Shown: positions 52,559-62,462, counted from the first letter of the stretch. The stretch is DNA of 64,000 bases from Micromonospora sp. WMMA1947 (GCF_027497355.1 NZ_CP114909.1:5785001-5849000), one strand, 5' to 3'. Numbers and translations are program-made. The notes: generated by a model from the letters alone, not told the origin.

Positions 52559-53427
52559 GAGCCCGCTACGCCAACCTGACACGCATCCGCGCTCTGGACC
52601 CTGAGCGTGACTACCTGGCCATCTACCAGACCATGCTGCGCTACGAGTTCCCCTGGGACATGAAGCTGGGGCTGAACCTTGCCTTCAACCGGTCCTTCTC
52701 CATCCCGGCCATCGCCGCGGTGCACACCGCCACCGGTGAGCTGACCGAGCGCACCCAGAAGCGCATCGACGACACCGGCCTCCTGATGTACGAGATGGTG
52801 CTCAACGGGTTCGACCAACCGCGCGGCCGGGACGCGCTGCGGCGAATCAACCAGATCCACCGCCCGTACGACATCCCCAACGACGACTACCTCTACGTCC
52901 TCGGCTGCTTGGTGGTAATCCCCACCCGATGGCTGCAGCACTACGGCTGGCGGCATCCCTGCTGCCACGAGCGACGGGCCACCTACCTGTTTTATCGGGA
53001 GTTGGGCCGGCGGATGGGCATCACCGAGATCCCCAGCTCCTACGAAGAGTTCGAGACCTGGTTTGACGCCTACGACGCCGCGCACCTGCAGCCCAACGAC
53101 GACGCGGCCGCTATCGAGCGAGCCACCCGGATGCTGATGCTCACCCGCATCCCCAAGCCGCTCGCACCGCTGGGCAACGCGCTGGTCAGCGCCATGTACG
53201 ACGCGCCTCTCCGGCGCGCGATGCGAGTTGACGCGCCCGCGTGGCCGGTCCGGGCTGGCCTGCATGCTGTACTGAAGCTGCGGGCGGGGCTCCAACGGTG
53301 GTTCGGCGCGCCGCGGACCACGGCGCTGTTCGCCAACGGGATCAAGGCCAAGAGCTATCCCGACGGGTACGAGATCAGCCAGCTCGGTCCGCAGCAAGAC
53401 CATGTGCCTCGTCGACCCAGCGCATGA
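52555..53427 (+). CDS. MpaB-family (DUF2236) oxygenase-like protein
   Basis: 290 residues, ATGA overlap with the preceding gene. DPERDYLAIYQTMLRYEFPW and DMKLGLNLAFNRSFSIPAIA open the domain; QHYGWRHPCCHERRATYLFY and YDIPNDDYLYVLGCLVVIPT are the most conserved-looking parts. Members of the family include rubber- and mycophenolate-oxidising enzymes with heme, but substrate and even activity are unknown here. It belongs to the same operon as the three genes before it. Confidence 0.78.
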   Translation: MRARYANLTRIRALDPERDYLAIYQTMLRYEFPWDMKLGLNLAFNRSFSIPAIAAVHTATGELTERTQKRIDDTGLLMYEMVLNGFDQPRGRDALRRINQIHRPYDIPNDDYLYVLGCLVVIPTRWLQHYGWRHPCCHERRATYLFYRELGRRMGITEIPSSYEEFETWFDAYDAAHLQPNDDAAAIERATRMLMLTRIPKPLAPLGNALVSAMYDAPLRRAMRVDAPAWPVRAGLHAVLKLRAGLQRWFGAPRTTALFANGIKAKSYPDGYEISQLGPQQDHVPRRPSA

Positions 53428-53501
53428 GCAGCCGGCCAGCGCTGGTATCGGCGTCACGGGGCCTTAGGGTTCCTCATCCGCCCAGCAGGGTTGAGCTGGT
53501 C

Positions 53502-54227
53502 ATGCTCGGTCTCTCTGTCACACCGCTACTGCGGTGGCTGGTCGTTCGCCTGGCCGTCCCAGCGAGCCATATCAGCCGGCGGTCCTGCGAGGGCTGCGGC
53601 GTCGAGGTGAGTCCGGTCGGACCCGGCTGGGCCGCACTGCTACCGAGCGGTCGATGCGGCCGCTGCTGGCAGCGGATGGGCGCCCCGCCGTACCTGCTGG
53701 AGCTCTGCGCTGCAGTCGCGGTCACCACCGTGCTCCTCGCCGCTCCCACCATGCCGGTGTTGCTGGCCGGCCTGTGGTGGGCCGGCTGCGCCGTCCCGCT
53801 CGTGTTCATCGACGCTCAGGTGCACCGCCTGCCCAACGTCATCACCCTGCCGGCGGCGGCCGGCGTCTTCGCTCTGCTCACCGTCGACGCAGCGGTCACC
53901 GATCGGTGGGAGCACGTGCTCAGCGCGGCGATCTGCGCGGCCGTCGCCACTACGGTGTTCGTCAGCACGGGGCTGATCCTGGGCAAACGCGGTATGGGCC
54001 TGGGCGATGCCAAGCTGATCCTCTCGGTGAGCGCCCTGCTGGGGTGGTGGGGCTGGGGCGCGGCGTTCGGCGCGGTGTTTCTGGGCTTCGTGGGCGCGGG
54101 CTTCGTGGGCGCCCTGCTATTGTCCAGCGGACGTGTGCCGCGTGGTGCCCAAATCCCGATGGGCCCCTTCTTCATCGCCGGCGCGGTGGTGATGATCGCG
54201 CTCACAGCTTGTGCACCGGCCGGGTAG
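53502..54227 (+). CDS. A24-family prepilin peptidase
   Basis: 241 residues with several hydrophobic helices. Catalytic Asp pair: VFIDAQVHRLPNVIT and GMGLGDAKLILS (GxGD motif). The N-terminal CEGCGVEV and CGRC resemble the zinc-binding pairs of bifunctional prepilin peptidases. It is the only such enzyme in the window and most likely processes the TadE proteins and the Flp-like pilin of the leftward operon. It lies 74 bp after the MpaB gene on the same strand. Confidence 0.88.
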   Translation: MLGLSVTPLLRWLVVRLAVPASHISRRSCEGCGVEVSPVGPGWAALLPSGRCGRCWQRMGAPPYLLELCAAVAVTTVLLAAPTMPVLLAGLWWAGCAVPLVFIDAQVHRLPNVITLPAAAGVFALLTVDAAVTDRWEHVLSAAICAAVATTVFVSTGLILGKRGMGLGDAKLILSVSALLGWWGWGAAFGAVFLGFVGAGFVGALLLSSGRVPRGAQIPMGPFFIAGAVVMIALTACAPAG

Positions 54228-54453
54228 CTGGACCGACGTGGTGTGTCGCAAAAAAACATACAGGGCGGCGATCTCGCCTCGATCGCTTTGTAAAAAAATA
54301 GCGCTACTGGCTGTAAGAGCTGCCGATTCCTGGCACCGCTTCGCTCGAGATCCTGGCATTTTCCTACGACTCGCGCTCACGTCCGATACGACCACGTTCA
54401 CGCCGCGACGAAAAGCTGCCGTTCGCAGTCCTCAGTTCTCCATCACCCGCCCG
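54228..54453. terminator. Convergent intergenic region with A/T tracts
   Basis: 226 bp between convergent genes. On the minus strand, GGCGAGATCGCC (near 54270-54281) is followed by a T7 run (complement of AAAAAAA at about 54250-54256), and TAGCGCTA (about 54298-54305) by another T7 run. Either could terminate the leftward sacsin-like transcript. The A/T tracts are unusual for this high-GC DNA. Confidence 0.4.
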
Positions 54454-57400
54454 TCATGACTCGAACGTGAAGCGCAGCGCCTTGGCGTCGCGGATGCCTC
54501 CCAGGTTGACAGAGCCCTGCGGGAGCACGCTGAGGTGATTGAGTGGATCCGTGATGATCCGGACCTCCGGGGCCCTGCCGCCTTGCTCGACGTTTCCGAC
54601 CACGACGAGAAAGAACTTCTCGGTTTCCTGCGCACGGCGGAACTCGGAGCTGGTCAGCGAGATGGTCTCGGGGATCGGCCCGGCGTAGACCTTGAGTTCG
54701 AAGAAGTTCTTCAGATCGTCGATCGCGTCAGCGCCGACGTTGCGCTGGTGCCGGATGTCGACAATCTGTTCCTCGTCGCCGCCGAGTACACGCCGTACCA
54801 ACGCTAGCCCGGCAGATTCGCGCTCGTTCTCGGTGTAATTCTTGGGATCTCGTCCGCCATCCACCGACGGCTTCTTGGGGCTCGACGCGTCGGGGTCGCG
54901 AGGCTTACCGGACGACGTCGTCGACCTTTTGCCAGTGGGGGCACCGTCTCCGGCAGGCGCCCCACCGATGATCTCGCCGTCCTCGTTCTTCAGCTTCAGG
55001 CTGTCGGGGTCGACCAACTGTCTGGTCGTCGTCGGCTTGGCCTCGGTAGCCTTGGTCGCGGTTGCCGCCTTGCTGCCCTTGGCGTCTGAAGCGCCCTTGC
55101 TTTTTGAGCGTCGATTCTTGCCCTGCTCGGCCAACTCCCGCAGGAGTTCCTCACTGCGCTCGTCACGCTCCTTCTTACGCTCGGCGTCCAAGCGCGCCGC
55201 CGTCGTGATCTCCTCCTCGCGGTGCCCTTCGAGGGCGAACGACCAGGCGGCTACCCAGTCGTGAGCGATGCGACGGGCGTCGCCGTCGAAGACGGATGCG
55301 ATGGCGTAGGCACCCGAAGTCGGGGAGCCAATCGCCCCTTCGTCAGCGACGTAGAATACGCCGGCGGATAGGTCGAGCCAGGTGTCAAGCTCGACGGTTT
55401 CGTCGAGGCCGTAGGTTGGCTCGACCAACCGGACCCGGAGCCGAGGCCACTGCTTGATGCTGACTGCCTCCAGCTCGCCCCACGAGACGCGCAGGCTCTG
55501 CTCAGCCTTGGGGTCGCTCAGCGCAAGGTCGGCCCGGAGATTGGCGACAGCGCGGGAGAAGACCTGCGTGAGTTCAGCCTGGTAGGTCGCACCGTCCGGG
55601 TCGAGCACTTGCCCGTGGGGAGCGTCGAGTCGTGCCAGCTTGTATGCGTCAACCAGCGGATCGAGCTGGGCCAGTGACCCGCCGGGGCTCCAGATCGGCA
55701 CTCGACCCTTGAGCACCTGAGCGATCAGCGCATTGCGCGTCGCGTAGACCGGTCGCTTTCGCTCCCACCGATCACCGACCCAGACAGCCGCCTTCCTAAG
55801 CTTGGCCAGTTCGCTCTCAGGCGCTCCGATTAGCAATCGAAGTGCTTCGAGCATGATCAGCTTCTCATCGGGCTTCAGCGACTTCTTGCGGGCAAGTTCG
55901 CCAAGTACGCCGCGCCCGTCCCGGCCGGTTGGTCGTTGGATGGCAAGCAGCGCCCACAGCGCGTCAGTGCCCGAGACTGATGGCACGAAGTCGCGCATGT
56001 CGCCGAAGATTGGAGGACCAGCAAGCACCACGCTCGGTCGGCGCCAGCCGGCCCGGGTTGCGATCAAGCCGTCGCCGCGACCGAAGGCGTTCCGGGCCGT
56101 GCTTGCCGGCTGCCCGCCCAATCGCTGGCCGCGGACCTGGGCAGCGAGCGCCTGGTACAGCGGAGCCGCCAGGTCCTCAGCCGTCTCGGACTTCGAATTG
56201 GTCTCGGCGCGTATCTCCTCGAGCTTCTGGATCAGTTCGGTCACCGTCGGGTCGCCGGCGACGCCGATGCGAGCGAGAACTTCGCGGTAGGCCTCGTTGT
56301 CGAGGGCCGGGCTCAGGTACCGGTCCGGGTCGTCGCCATAGAGCGCCATGGTCGCCGAGCTCTTGATTCGGAGCTGGTCGGGCGCCGTCGCCTTGCCCTT
56401 CTCGGACGGCAACCACGCGATCGAGGCAGCGCTGCTGATCCACCAGGCATCGACCGTGCCCGCGTGCACCCAGCCGTAGTGGGCCGTGGCCGCTGTAACG
56501 CTCGCATGTCTGCTCAGACGATCCCAGGCCCGCGCGAGGGTGCCGAGCACCGCCCCCGCTCGCCGGCGCCGTTGGCCCGGGTTCTTCTCCTCTGAAATGC
56601 CCTTCAGGACCGCATCGAGATCCGGCGCGATCCAGTCGCCAAGGGTGTAGGTCGCGTGCATCTGCCACAGAGCCTCGCGACGGCGCGCGGGTGATCCGGT
56701 AGCCGAGGCAGGTACGCCGGGGCTGTTGTTCGAATACCGCCATTGGTTGGCCGGGTGGCTCTTGATGCGTGGCGCTACCTCGGCACCAAGCAGGCGGAAC
56801 AAGCGCTGGGCGCCGATGCCGTCACGGCCGCCGTCGGTCCGGATCTTGTCCGAGTAGCGTCGGTCGATCCAGATCAGACCCGGCGTCTTCCCGGCAGCCA
56901 CGAACCACGAATTGGCCTCGCGCTCGATAAAGTAGGCATCGCACGGACGGGCATGGACACCTTGCCGCTGACCATTCGCGTCGTGCACGACAGCATCGAC
57001 CTTGACCGCCCGGCCAACGCCAGCGCCGAGCGCTGGGCGCTCGGCCTCTGGGATCGCTTCGAGTGCCCGACGAAGCCCGTCGACCTGCGCATCGGTCAGG
57101 GGACGTTCCAACGTTGTTCCCGCCTTGCCAGCGCCGGCCAGGACGAGCAGCGCGTCCGCACTCGTCGCCGACGACCGCAGCCACTTCCTCTCCTGGAGCC
57201 AGTCGCGGATCACAGCCCAGCGTGGCTGACCCGTGAACGCCGGATGCAGTCGCGTCCCGACCTCCAGCAAGTCCCACACCGTGTCGAGATCTGCCGGGAG
57301 CAGGACCGCCAGGCCCGTGCGGCTCGACGGCGGTACCCGGTCGCCGTTGTCGAGCACCAGGCAAGCTCGTGAGTCGAGGGCCGCGCCGAGACCCGCTTCG

Positions 57401-58923
57401 ACCACGACCGCCAGTAGGTTGGCGACGAACTGCGGCGAGCGCTGGCCGTCATCCAGCAGGGCGCTGGCATCTTCCACGCTCACCAGGGTCGGCGTCGCGG
57501 CTCCCACTCCGCTGAGGTCATCGAGCACCTCGCGCCACCGGTCGTCGTCCGACCTGGCCGTCTCAGCTAGGATGCCTGGCTGCTCCGAGACCAAGCGGAC
57601 GTCTTCGGGGGAGAGGACCGCAGTGAGTTCGGCTGCCTCGTAGGCGAGGTCGCGTAGCGGGTACGTGGTTCCGGCGTCGTCGAGGGTCAGGGCTGCGGCG
57701 AACTCGATCCGCGCCCGGTGAATTAGGTGCTCTTCAAAGCCGGCGCGGAGTGGACCGGTGGTTCGCCCATCTGCCTCGAACTCCGCCTTCGTCGGAATAA
57801 TTGCCCAGCCCTGTGCTGGCGCCAGTTGGAAGACGTCGAGCGCCGCGTCGCGCCAGAGATCGCTGAGCAGCGGTATGAGTTTCAGATTCCAGTCGCCGTC
57901 TGAGGCGATGTCGCGGCGAGACGGCTGGGGATCGAACTGCGCAAGCAGCCGGAACGGCAGACCAACCTCGCGAACTGGCAAGCCGACATGGATATGCCCG
58001 GTGTCGCCCTCGAACAGGGCGAACGCGAAGGCCAGCGGTGTACGAGCCCCCTGTGCCTTTCCGAACCGCTCCGCCCCGTCGGGTGAAGCGGCGTTGCGGT
58101 TGTAGACCAGCCACTGCCGGCCGTCTGCGGCTGTAACTCGGCGCCGAGAGGTGTGGCCACCGGAGAGCTCCAGTACGTCCTCGGGTCCGTACGCGAGCTG
58201 CAGTCGGACGATCTCGCGCCGGGACTCGTCGACCAGCCGAACCGTCGAAAGGTTGCGGAGGAAGAGCAGACCTGCATCATCCCATTGCTTGAGCCACTTC
58301 GCGGCGTCGTCGCTGCTGACATCGCCAGGAGAGAAGGGGATGACGAACGTCGTCAACGAGCTGTTGGGCCGCGGCCAGCCGATGTGCTCACCCAGCGGCC
58401 GGATCGTGTGGGAGGTGAAGCGCACGCGGAAGTGGCCTTGGTAGACCTCGAGGACGTCTGACAGCGCGTGCAGCGTTTTGAGTCCGATGCCGAAGCGGCC
58501 GAGCTTCTCATCGTCGGACGCCTTGAGGCTGAGCCACGGGATGGCCAAAGCCCAGACGTCATGCAGGGTGAGCGCGGCACCGTTGTGCGAGAACAGCAGC
58601 CGTGATCTGGGGCTGTCGACCGCGATAGTGGCTTCGGTTGCGCCGAGGTCGTCCGCGTTCTGAATGAGCTCAGCCAGCCCTTGAAGGCGGTCATCGCTGA
58701 GGTAGGCGGCGCTGTCGCCCGCCCGCTTTAGGGCGGACCGGATCGACTTCGGCAGGCTGTGTAGGCGCTCGACCAGCGCGATGACGCCCGCATCGGCCGC
58801 CGCCTCGTCCTCGGGTAAGAGGGCGACCGTGCGTGGCGTCTCAGGGTCATGATCGGCAACGAGGTGGGCGACCTCGGACGCTTCGTGGGCAGCAAAGATG
58901 TGAGGCGTCAGCCCACTCGCCAT
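54454..58923 (-). CDS. Sacsin-type GHKL ATPase with C-terminal DUF3883 domain
   Basis: 1,489 residues from the ATG behind GGAGCGGAG. The N-terminal 300 residues form an HSP90-like ATPase: QGLAELIQNADDLGA (N box), FSHNGAALTLHD (G1) and LGRFGIGLKTLHALSD (G2). The next 1,000 residues are helical with no catalytic motif. A Lys/Glu-rich coiled coil with low-complexity linker follows, and the last 130 residues are DUF3883 (YTENERESAGLALVRRVLGG, FELKVYAG), a nuclease-like fold. Proteins of this type occur in bacterial conflict loci, where they may be sensor-effector chaperone-like ATPases. Function here is inferred. Confidence 0.83.
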   Translation of the reverse strand: MASGLTPHIFAAHEASEVAHLVADHDPETPRTVALLPEDEAAADAGVIALVERLHSLPKSIRSALKRAGDSAAYLSDDRLQGLAELIQNADDLGATEATIAVDSPRSRLLFSHNGAALTLHDVWALAIPWLSLKASDDEKLGRFGIGLKTLHALSDVLEVYQGHFRVRFTSHTIRPLGEHIGWPRPNSSLTTFVIPFSPGDVSSDDAAKWLKQWDDAGLLFLRNLSTVRLVDESRREIVRLQLAYGPEDVLELSGGHTSRRRVTAADGRQWLVYNRNAASPDGAERFGKAQGARTPLAFAFALFEGDTGHIHVGLPVREVGLPFRLLAQFDPQPSRRDIASDGDWNLKLIPLLSDLWRDAALDVFQLAPAQGWAIIPTKAEFEADGRTTGPLRAGFEEHLIHRARIEFAAALTLDDAGTTYPLRDLAYEAAELTAVLSPEDVRLVSEQPGILAETARSDDDRWREVLDDLSGVGAATPTLVSVEDASALLDDGQRSPQFVANLLAVVVEAGLGAALDSRACLVLDNGDRVPPSSRTGLAVLLPADLDTVWDLLEVGTRLHPAFTGQPRWAVIRDWLQERKWLRSSATSADALLVLAGAGKAGTTLERPLTDAQVDGLRRALEAIPEAERPALGAGVGRAVKVDAVVHDANGQRQGVHARPCDAYFIEREANSWFVAAGKTPGLIWIDRRYSDKIRTDGGRDGIGAQRLFRLLGAEVAPRIKSHPANQWRYSNNSPGVPASATGSPARRREALWQMHATYTLGDWIAPDLDAVLKGISEEKNPGQRRRRAGAVLGTLARAWDRLSRHASVTAATAHYGWVHAGTVDAWWISSAASIAWLPSEKGKATAPDQLRIKSSATMALYGDDPDRYLSPALDNEAYREVLARIGVAGDPTVTELIQKLEEIRAETNSKSETAEDLAAPLYQALAAQVRGQRLGGQPASTARNAFGRGDGLIATRAGWRRPSVVLAGPPIFGDMRDFVPSVSGTDALWALLAIQRPTGRDGRGVLGELARKKSLKPDEKLIMLEALRLLIGAPESELAKLRKAAVWVGDRWERKRPVYATRNALIAQVLKGRVPIWSPGGSLAQLDPLVDAYKLARLDAPHGQVLDPDGATYQAELTQVFSRAVANLRADLALSDPKAEQSLRVSWGELEAVSIKQWPRLRVRLVEPTYGLDETVELDTWLDLSAGVFYVADEGAIGSPTSGAYAIASVFDGDARRIAHDWVAAWSFALEGHREEEITTAARLDAERKKERDERSEELLRELAEQGKNRRSKSKGASDAKGSKAATATKATEAKPTTTRQLVDPDSLKLKNEDGEIIGGAPAGDGAPTGKRSTTSSGKPRDPDASSPKKPSVDGGRDPKNYTENERESAGLALVRRVLGGDEEQIVDIRHQRNVGADAIDDLKNFFELKVYAGPIPETISLTSSEFRRAQETEKFFLVVVGNVEQGGRAPEVRIITDPLNHLSVLPQGSVNLGGIRDAKALRFTFES

Positions 58924-59281
58924 CTCCGCTCCATTCACGTTGATCCAGCCCTTGCCTCCCCCATCTTCTCGCACCGCACCGACAAGAAGATGGGCCTTAC
59001 GGGTACGGATGACCCGCTGAAGCCATGAGCCAGATCGCTTCGACCGACAACCTCGCAAGCAATTTGCGGGCGAGACGAGCCCGACTCGGCGAGGAGCCCC
59101 GCTAGGCCATAAAGGGCAATCTGTCCCATATCAAACTCCCCGCCTCCGGCCCCCTTCAATCATTGATTCTAAAACCGCAGGTCAGAGCTACTCTATTGAC
59201 GCAATCGAAACACCTGGCGATCATGGAGCATCGACTGCCCGCGTCTGGGGGCGGGAGCACACCCAGAGAAGGGGGCATACT

Positions 59282-59398
59282 GTGGCAAAGGGTCACAAGT
59301 GTCCGAACTGCGGCAAGAACACGCTTCAGCCGTACACCACCAACCAGTTGAGGTGCTCCAACTGCGCTACGACGGTGAAGAAGAATCGACTTCTCTGA
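59282..59398 (+). CDS. 38-residue zinc-ribbon protein
   Basis: MAKGHKCPNCGKNTLQPYTT (GTG start, preceded by GAAGGGGG) then NQLRCSNCATTVKKNRLL. Two CxxC pairs (CPNC and CSNC, 17 residues between) form a minimal zinc ribbon with a basic tail. It is a complete small gene divergent from the sacsin-like gene. It could bind nucleic acid; the function is unknown. Confidence 0.78.
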   Translation: MAKGHKCPNCGKNTLQPYTTNQLRCSNCATTVKKNRLL

Positions 59399-59567
59399 AC
59401 CTCGAGCACCTGCTCCGCTGCATGGCACCCTCCGAGCCAGGCATGACCCCCGCCGCATACTACGACCCACAGCGACGCTTAGCCGACGCACTACTTTCGG
59501 CTAACTGAGGTTGTAGTTGAATCAGAGGGCTGCTGCGCACGCAGGATGCCTAAAGGCCCGACCTGAC

Positions 59568-60626
59568 TTACCGCTGCAGCGGCCTGCGGATGGCAGCGAC
59601 CCGCCGGCTCCAGTTGCTGACCGCAACGACCTTCACGACGTCGCCGGTCTTGGGTGCCTGGACAAGGTACTGCCGCCCGCCGCGGTCCATGCCGATGTAC
59701 ATGCCGACATGGCGGGGTCGGGACATCGTGCCGTCGGAGCCTGGGATGAAGATCAGGTCACCGGGCTGCATCGCTACCAGCGAGGGGACGGCGACGCCGG
59801 TGTGCACCTGGTCTGCAGTGACCCGGGGGATCTGCACGCCGCCTTTGGCCCAGGCGGCCATCATCAGCCCGGAGCAGTCGTAGCTGTCGGGTCCTTCGGC
59901 GCCCCAGACGTAGGGCTTGCCTCGCTGAGCAAGCGCGAAGGAGACCACGGTCCGAAGTTGCGGGTCCGTTGGCAAGACGAAGCCTTCTGGGAGGCCCGCG
60001 TCGTCCAGCGGTGGTAGCCCGTCGCCGCCGTCGCTGGTACAGACGATGTCCAGCCCGTCGCTGATCATCGCAACCAGCTGCTCAGCCTCTGGCTGCCACT
60101 TCGCGTACGCGTCGGGGAAGGCTGAACGCTGCACGGCCTGCGCGGCCTGGGTGAGCGGCATGGTCTGCCAGCCGTCGACCTCGACCAGGTGCTCGTAGAA
60201 CTTTCGGGCGGCGTATTGGGGGTCAAGGATCTGTTCGGGGGTGCCCCAGCCCTGGCTGGGTCGCTGCTGGAACAGGCCGAGTGAGTCATGGTCGTTGTCC
60301 GCGCCGAGGTGGCCGAGATTGCGCAGGGTGGACTCCTGCATCGCGGTGGCGACGGCAATTTCCCAGCCGTAGCGCGGCACGTGCATCTCGGCGCCGACGG
60401 CGACGATGGTGGCGGCGTTGCCGACCTGCTCTGAGGTCCAGGAGCCTCGGGTCGGCCAGTCCCGTGGCGCGGCTGTCGCGCCGGGCGAGGTGCTGGGCGG
60501 GCCGATGGTGCAGGCCGTGGCAGGGCTCGCCCCGAGTACCGACAGGGCGACGAATACGACCAAAGCCAGCGGTGCCAGGAGAACGGTTGCGAGCCCGCCG
60601 GCGAGGATCAGCCACCGGCGGCTCAT
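59568..60626 (-). CDS. Secreted NlpC/P60 cell-wall hydrolase of a conjugation module
   Basis: 352 residues. An N-terminal hydrophobic helix (WLILAGGLATVLLAPLALVV) leads to a lysozyme/transglycosylase-like region (EIAVATAMQESTLRNLGHLG, SLGLFQQRPSQGWGTPEQIL) and a C-terminal NlpC/P60 domain with Cys in DSYDCSGLMMAAW and His in RPRHVGMYIG. It cuts peptidoglycan to let the transfer channel pass, as in actinobacterial conjugative elements. Coupled to the following lipoprotein gene by an ATGA overlap. Confidence 0.88.
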   Translation of the reverse strand: MSRRWLILAGGLATVLLAPLALVVFVALSVLGASPATACTIGPPSTSPGATAAPRDWPTRGSWTSEQVGNAATIVAVGAEMHVPRYGWEIAVATAMQESTLRNLGHLGADNDHDSLGLFQQRPSQGWGTPEQILDPQYAARKFYEHLVEVDGWQTMPLTQAAQAVQRSAFPDAYAKWQPEAEQLVAMISDGLDIVCTSDGGDGLPPLDDAGLPEGFVLPTDPQLRTVVSFALAQRGKPYVWGAEGPDSYDCSGLMMAAWAKGGVQIPRVTADQVHTGVAVPSLVAMQPGDLIFIPGSDGTMSRPRHVGMYIGMDRGGRQYLVQAPKTGDVVKVVAVSNWSRRVAAIRRPLQR

Positions 60627-61207
60627 CGCAGGCCTGCCTGGCGGATCTCGTAGCCGCTGACCCGCCAGCCGGGACCGTCCGGGCCGCCTCGGCGCAGGGC
60701 GCAGTCGATGACGCTGTGCTCGGTCCAGCCACGCCAGCCGTCCTCGCCCACGGCGGTCGCGGTCACCCGGATCGTGCGCCGCGCGGTGATCGCGCTGTCA
60801 CCCGGCTGCAGTAGGTCGGCGAAGGGCTCCACGACAGTGTCGAGGTGGACGCGGTGACCAGCCCAGGTCGCCCAGCGGCCGTCGCGGTCGGCGGCGGCGC
60901 TCTGTCCGGCCAGCGTGCTGCTGGCGAAGCGCATGGCCCGCTGGTAGGCATCGCCCGGGCCCGCGTCGCGGCGGGTGTCGGCGCTGTAGAGGGACATAAC
61001 GAACCTTCGGCACACCTGCCCGGCATCGGCGTACGAGAAGCCGGGCTGTGTCGGCGGCGGCACTGGAGCGGCCACGCCGAGCGGCCCGGGGCTGGCCGGG
61101 GGCCTGCTGGTGCTCGGCTTGACCGACGTCGGCTGTGCGCCAGCAGCGCAGCCGGTAACGGCTAACGTCAGTGTCACCGCCGCTGCTACTCGAATTCGCG
61201 CGTCCAT
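60623..61207 (-). CDS. Lipoprotein of the conjugation module
   Basis: 194 residues with a signal peptide and lipobox LAVTGCAAG. A Pro/Ser-rich linker precedes an NTF2-like domain (DAYQRAMRFASSTLAGQSAA, ITARRTIRVTATAVGEDGWR). Similar lipoproteins precede hydrolases in conjugative elements. It is divergent from the rightward transfer genes across a 166-bp gap. Confidence 0.75.
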   Translation of the reverse strand: MDARIRVAAAVTLTLAVTGCAAGAQPTSVKPSTSRPPASPGPLGVAAPVPPPTQPGFSYADAGQVCRRFVMSLYSADTRRDAGPGDAYQRAMRFASSTLAGQSAAADRDGRWATWAGHRVHLDTVVEPFADLLQPGDSAITARRTIRVTATAVGEDGWRGWTEHSVIDCALRRGGPDGPGWRVSGYEIRQAGLR

Positions 61208-61373
61208 GGCGATGACGTTGGTGGGTCGCCGGGGCCGTTACCGCTGCCGGCCGCCGCTGGTAACGGCGGTAGCAGGGGCGACTACACCAGCGCCAACGCT
61301 AGCGTCAGCCCCGCCTGGTCAGGGTCCATGGCAGATGCCCGACTGGGGCGTCCTGACCTTCAGGAGACCTGCT

Positions 61374-61700
61374 GTGCTTGCTCACTACCTGACCACCGCC
61401 GCTGCCCTGCTGGACGGGCAGATCGATTCCGCGGCGAAAGTGTTGGCTGCTCCCACTCCCCCGCCGGCGGCCCCGCCCGGCTTGGAGGCGACCGGGAACC
61501 TGTTCATCGGCTGGATGAAGTGGATCCTCATCGTCGCCGGCGTCGGCGGACTGCTGGTCTGCGGAATCATGATGGCCGTCGGTCGTCGTAACCGCTCGGC
61601 GTTCGCCGCCGACGGCGCCGCCGGCATTCCCTGGGTGTTGGCCGGGCTGACGTGTGGGGCGGTCGCGGCCGTCGTGGTCGGCGCGGTTCTGCCGGGCTGA
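61374..61700 (+). CDS. Small membrane protein of the conjugation module
   Basis: 108 residues from a GTG behind AGGAG. Two hydrophobic helices (KWILIVAGVGGLLVCGIMMA, IPWVLAGLTCGAVAAVVVGA) flank a short basic loop, resembling VirB2/TrbC-like or actinobacterial transfer proteins. The next gene starts 5 bp downstream. Confidence 0.72.
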   Translation: MLAHYLTTAAALLDGQIDSAAKVLAAPTPPPAAPPGLEATGNLFIGWMKWILIVAGVGGLLVCGIMMAVGRRNRSAFAADGAAGIPWVLAGLTCGAVAAVVVGAVLPG

Positions 61701-61705
61701 TTGCC

Positions 61706-62462
61706 ATGACCTATGACGTCATCACTCGTGCCCGCCGCACCACGCGCCGCAGGCTCATCGCCGTTGGTCTGGCCGCCGCGGCGGCGGCCGGTGCCGTGAC
61801 GGTCGCGGTAGTGGCCAGCACTGACCCCAGCCGGTCTGTCACCTTGCCGGCGGATCCGGCACCGAATCGCCCCGACATCGGTGCGGCCGCCGGTGGGCGG
61901 GCGGACCTGCCGAGTGACCTGGGTTGGGCCGACGTGGCGGGCGTTTCAGTGCCGGTCTCCGGCCAGTCCGGTCCTCGCCTCACAATCGGGGGGCAGGCCC
62001 GCGGGTTCGCGCACGACAGCGCTGGCGCGGTACTCGCCGCGGCGCACATTATCGTGCGCGTCAATCCGCAGGTCGGTCCGGCCGTCTTCGAGTCCACGCT
62101 CCTCAGACAGGTAGTCGGGCCCGATGCGGCCGCAATGCGGGTCCAGGTCGCGCAGGCGTACGACGAGCTACGCAGCCAGGCAGGCAGGCATCAAGGATGG
62201 CCAGCCCATCGGGCGCCTGTACGCCAATCTGCGGGGCTATCGGATCCTCAGCTACACCGACGACGAGGTGATCGTGCGGCTGCTGACTGAAGCGCCGGAC
62301 GCCTCCGGCAGCTCTCTGATGGTGAGCACCGAGGTGAGCGTGCGCTGGACCGGGTCGGACTGGGCGCTGCTGGCACCCGCCGGCGGGACCTTCGACCAGG
62401 CCGTGACCGCCGCGTCGGACTCCGACGTCGCCACGTTCCTCCCCTTCACCGCAGGCGGGTGA
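61706..62462 (+). pseudogene. Conjugation-associated envelope protein gene with a 4-bp repeat frameshift
   Basis: The first frame gives a membrane-anchored protein (RRLIAVGLAAAAAAGAVTVA helix, then AGAVLAAAHIIVRVNPQVGP and MRVQVAQAYDELRSQAG). The second frame continues IKDGQPIGRLYANLRGYRIL and VRLLTEAPDASGSSLMVSTE to 62462. At the junction (about 62177-62190) CAGG is repeated three times; two copies would restore the frame. It is either a recent inactivating slip, reversible slippage or a sequence error. The domain is NTF2/VirB8-like in layout. Confidence 0.7.
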
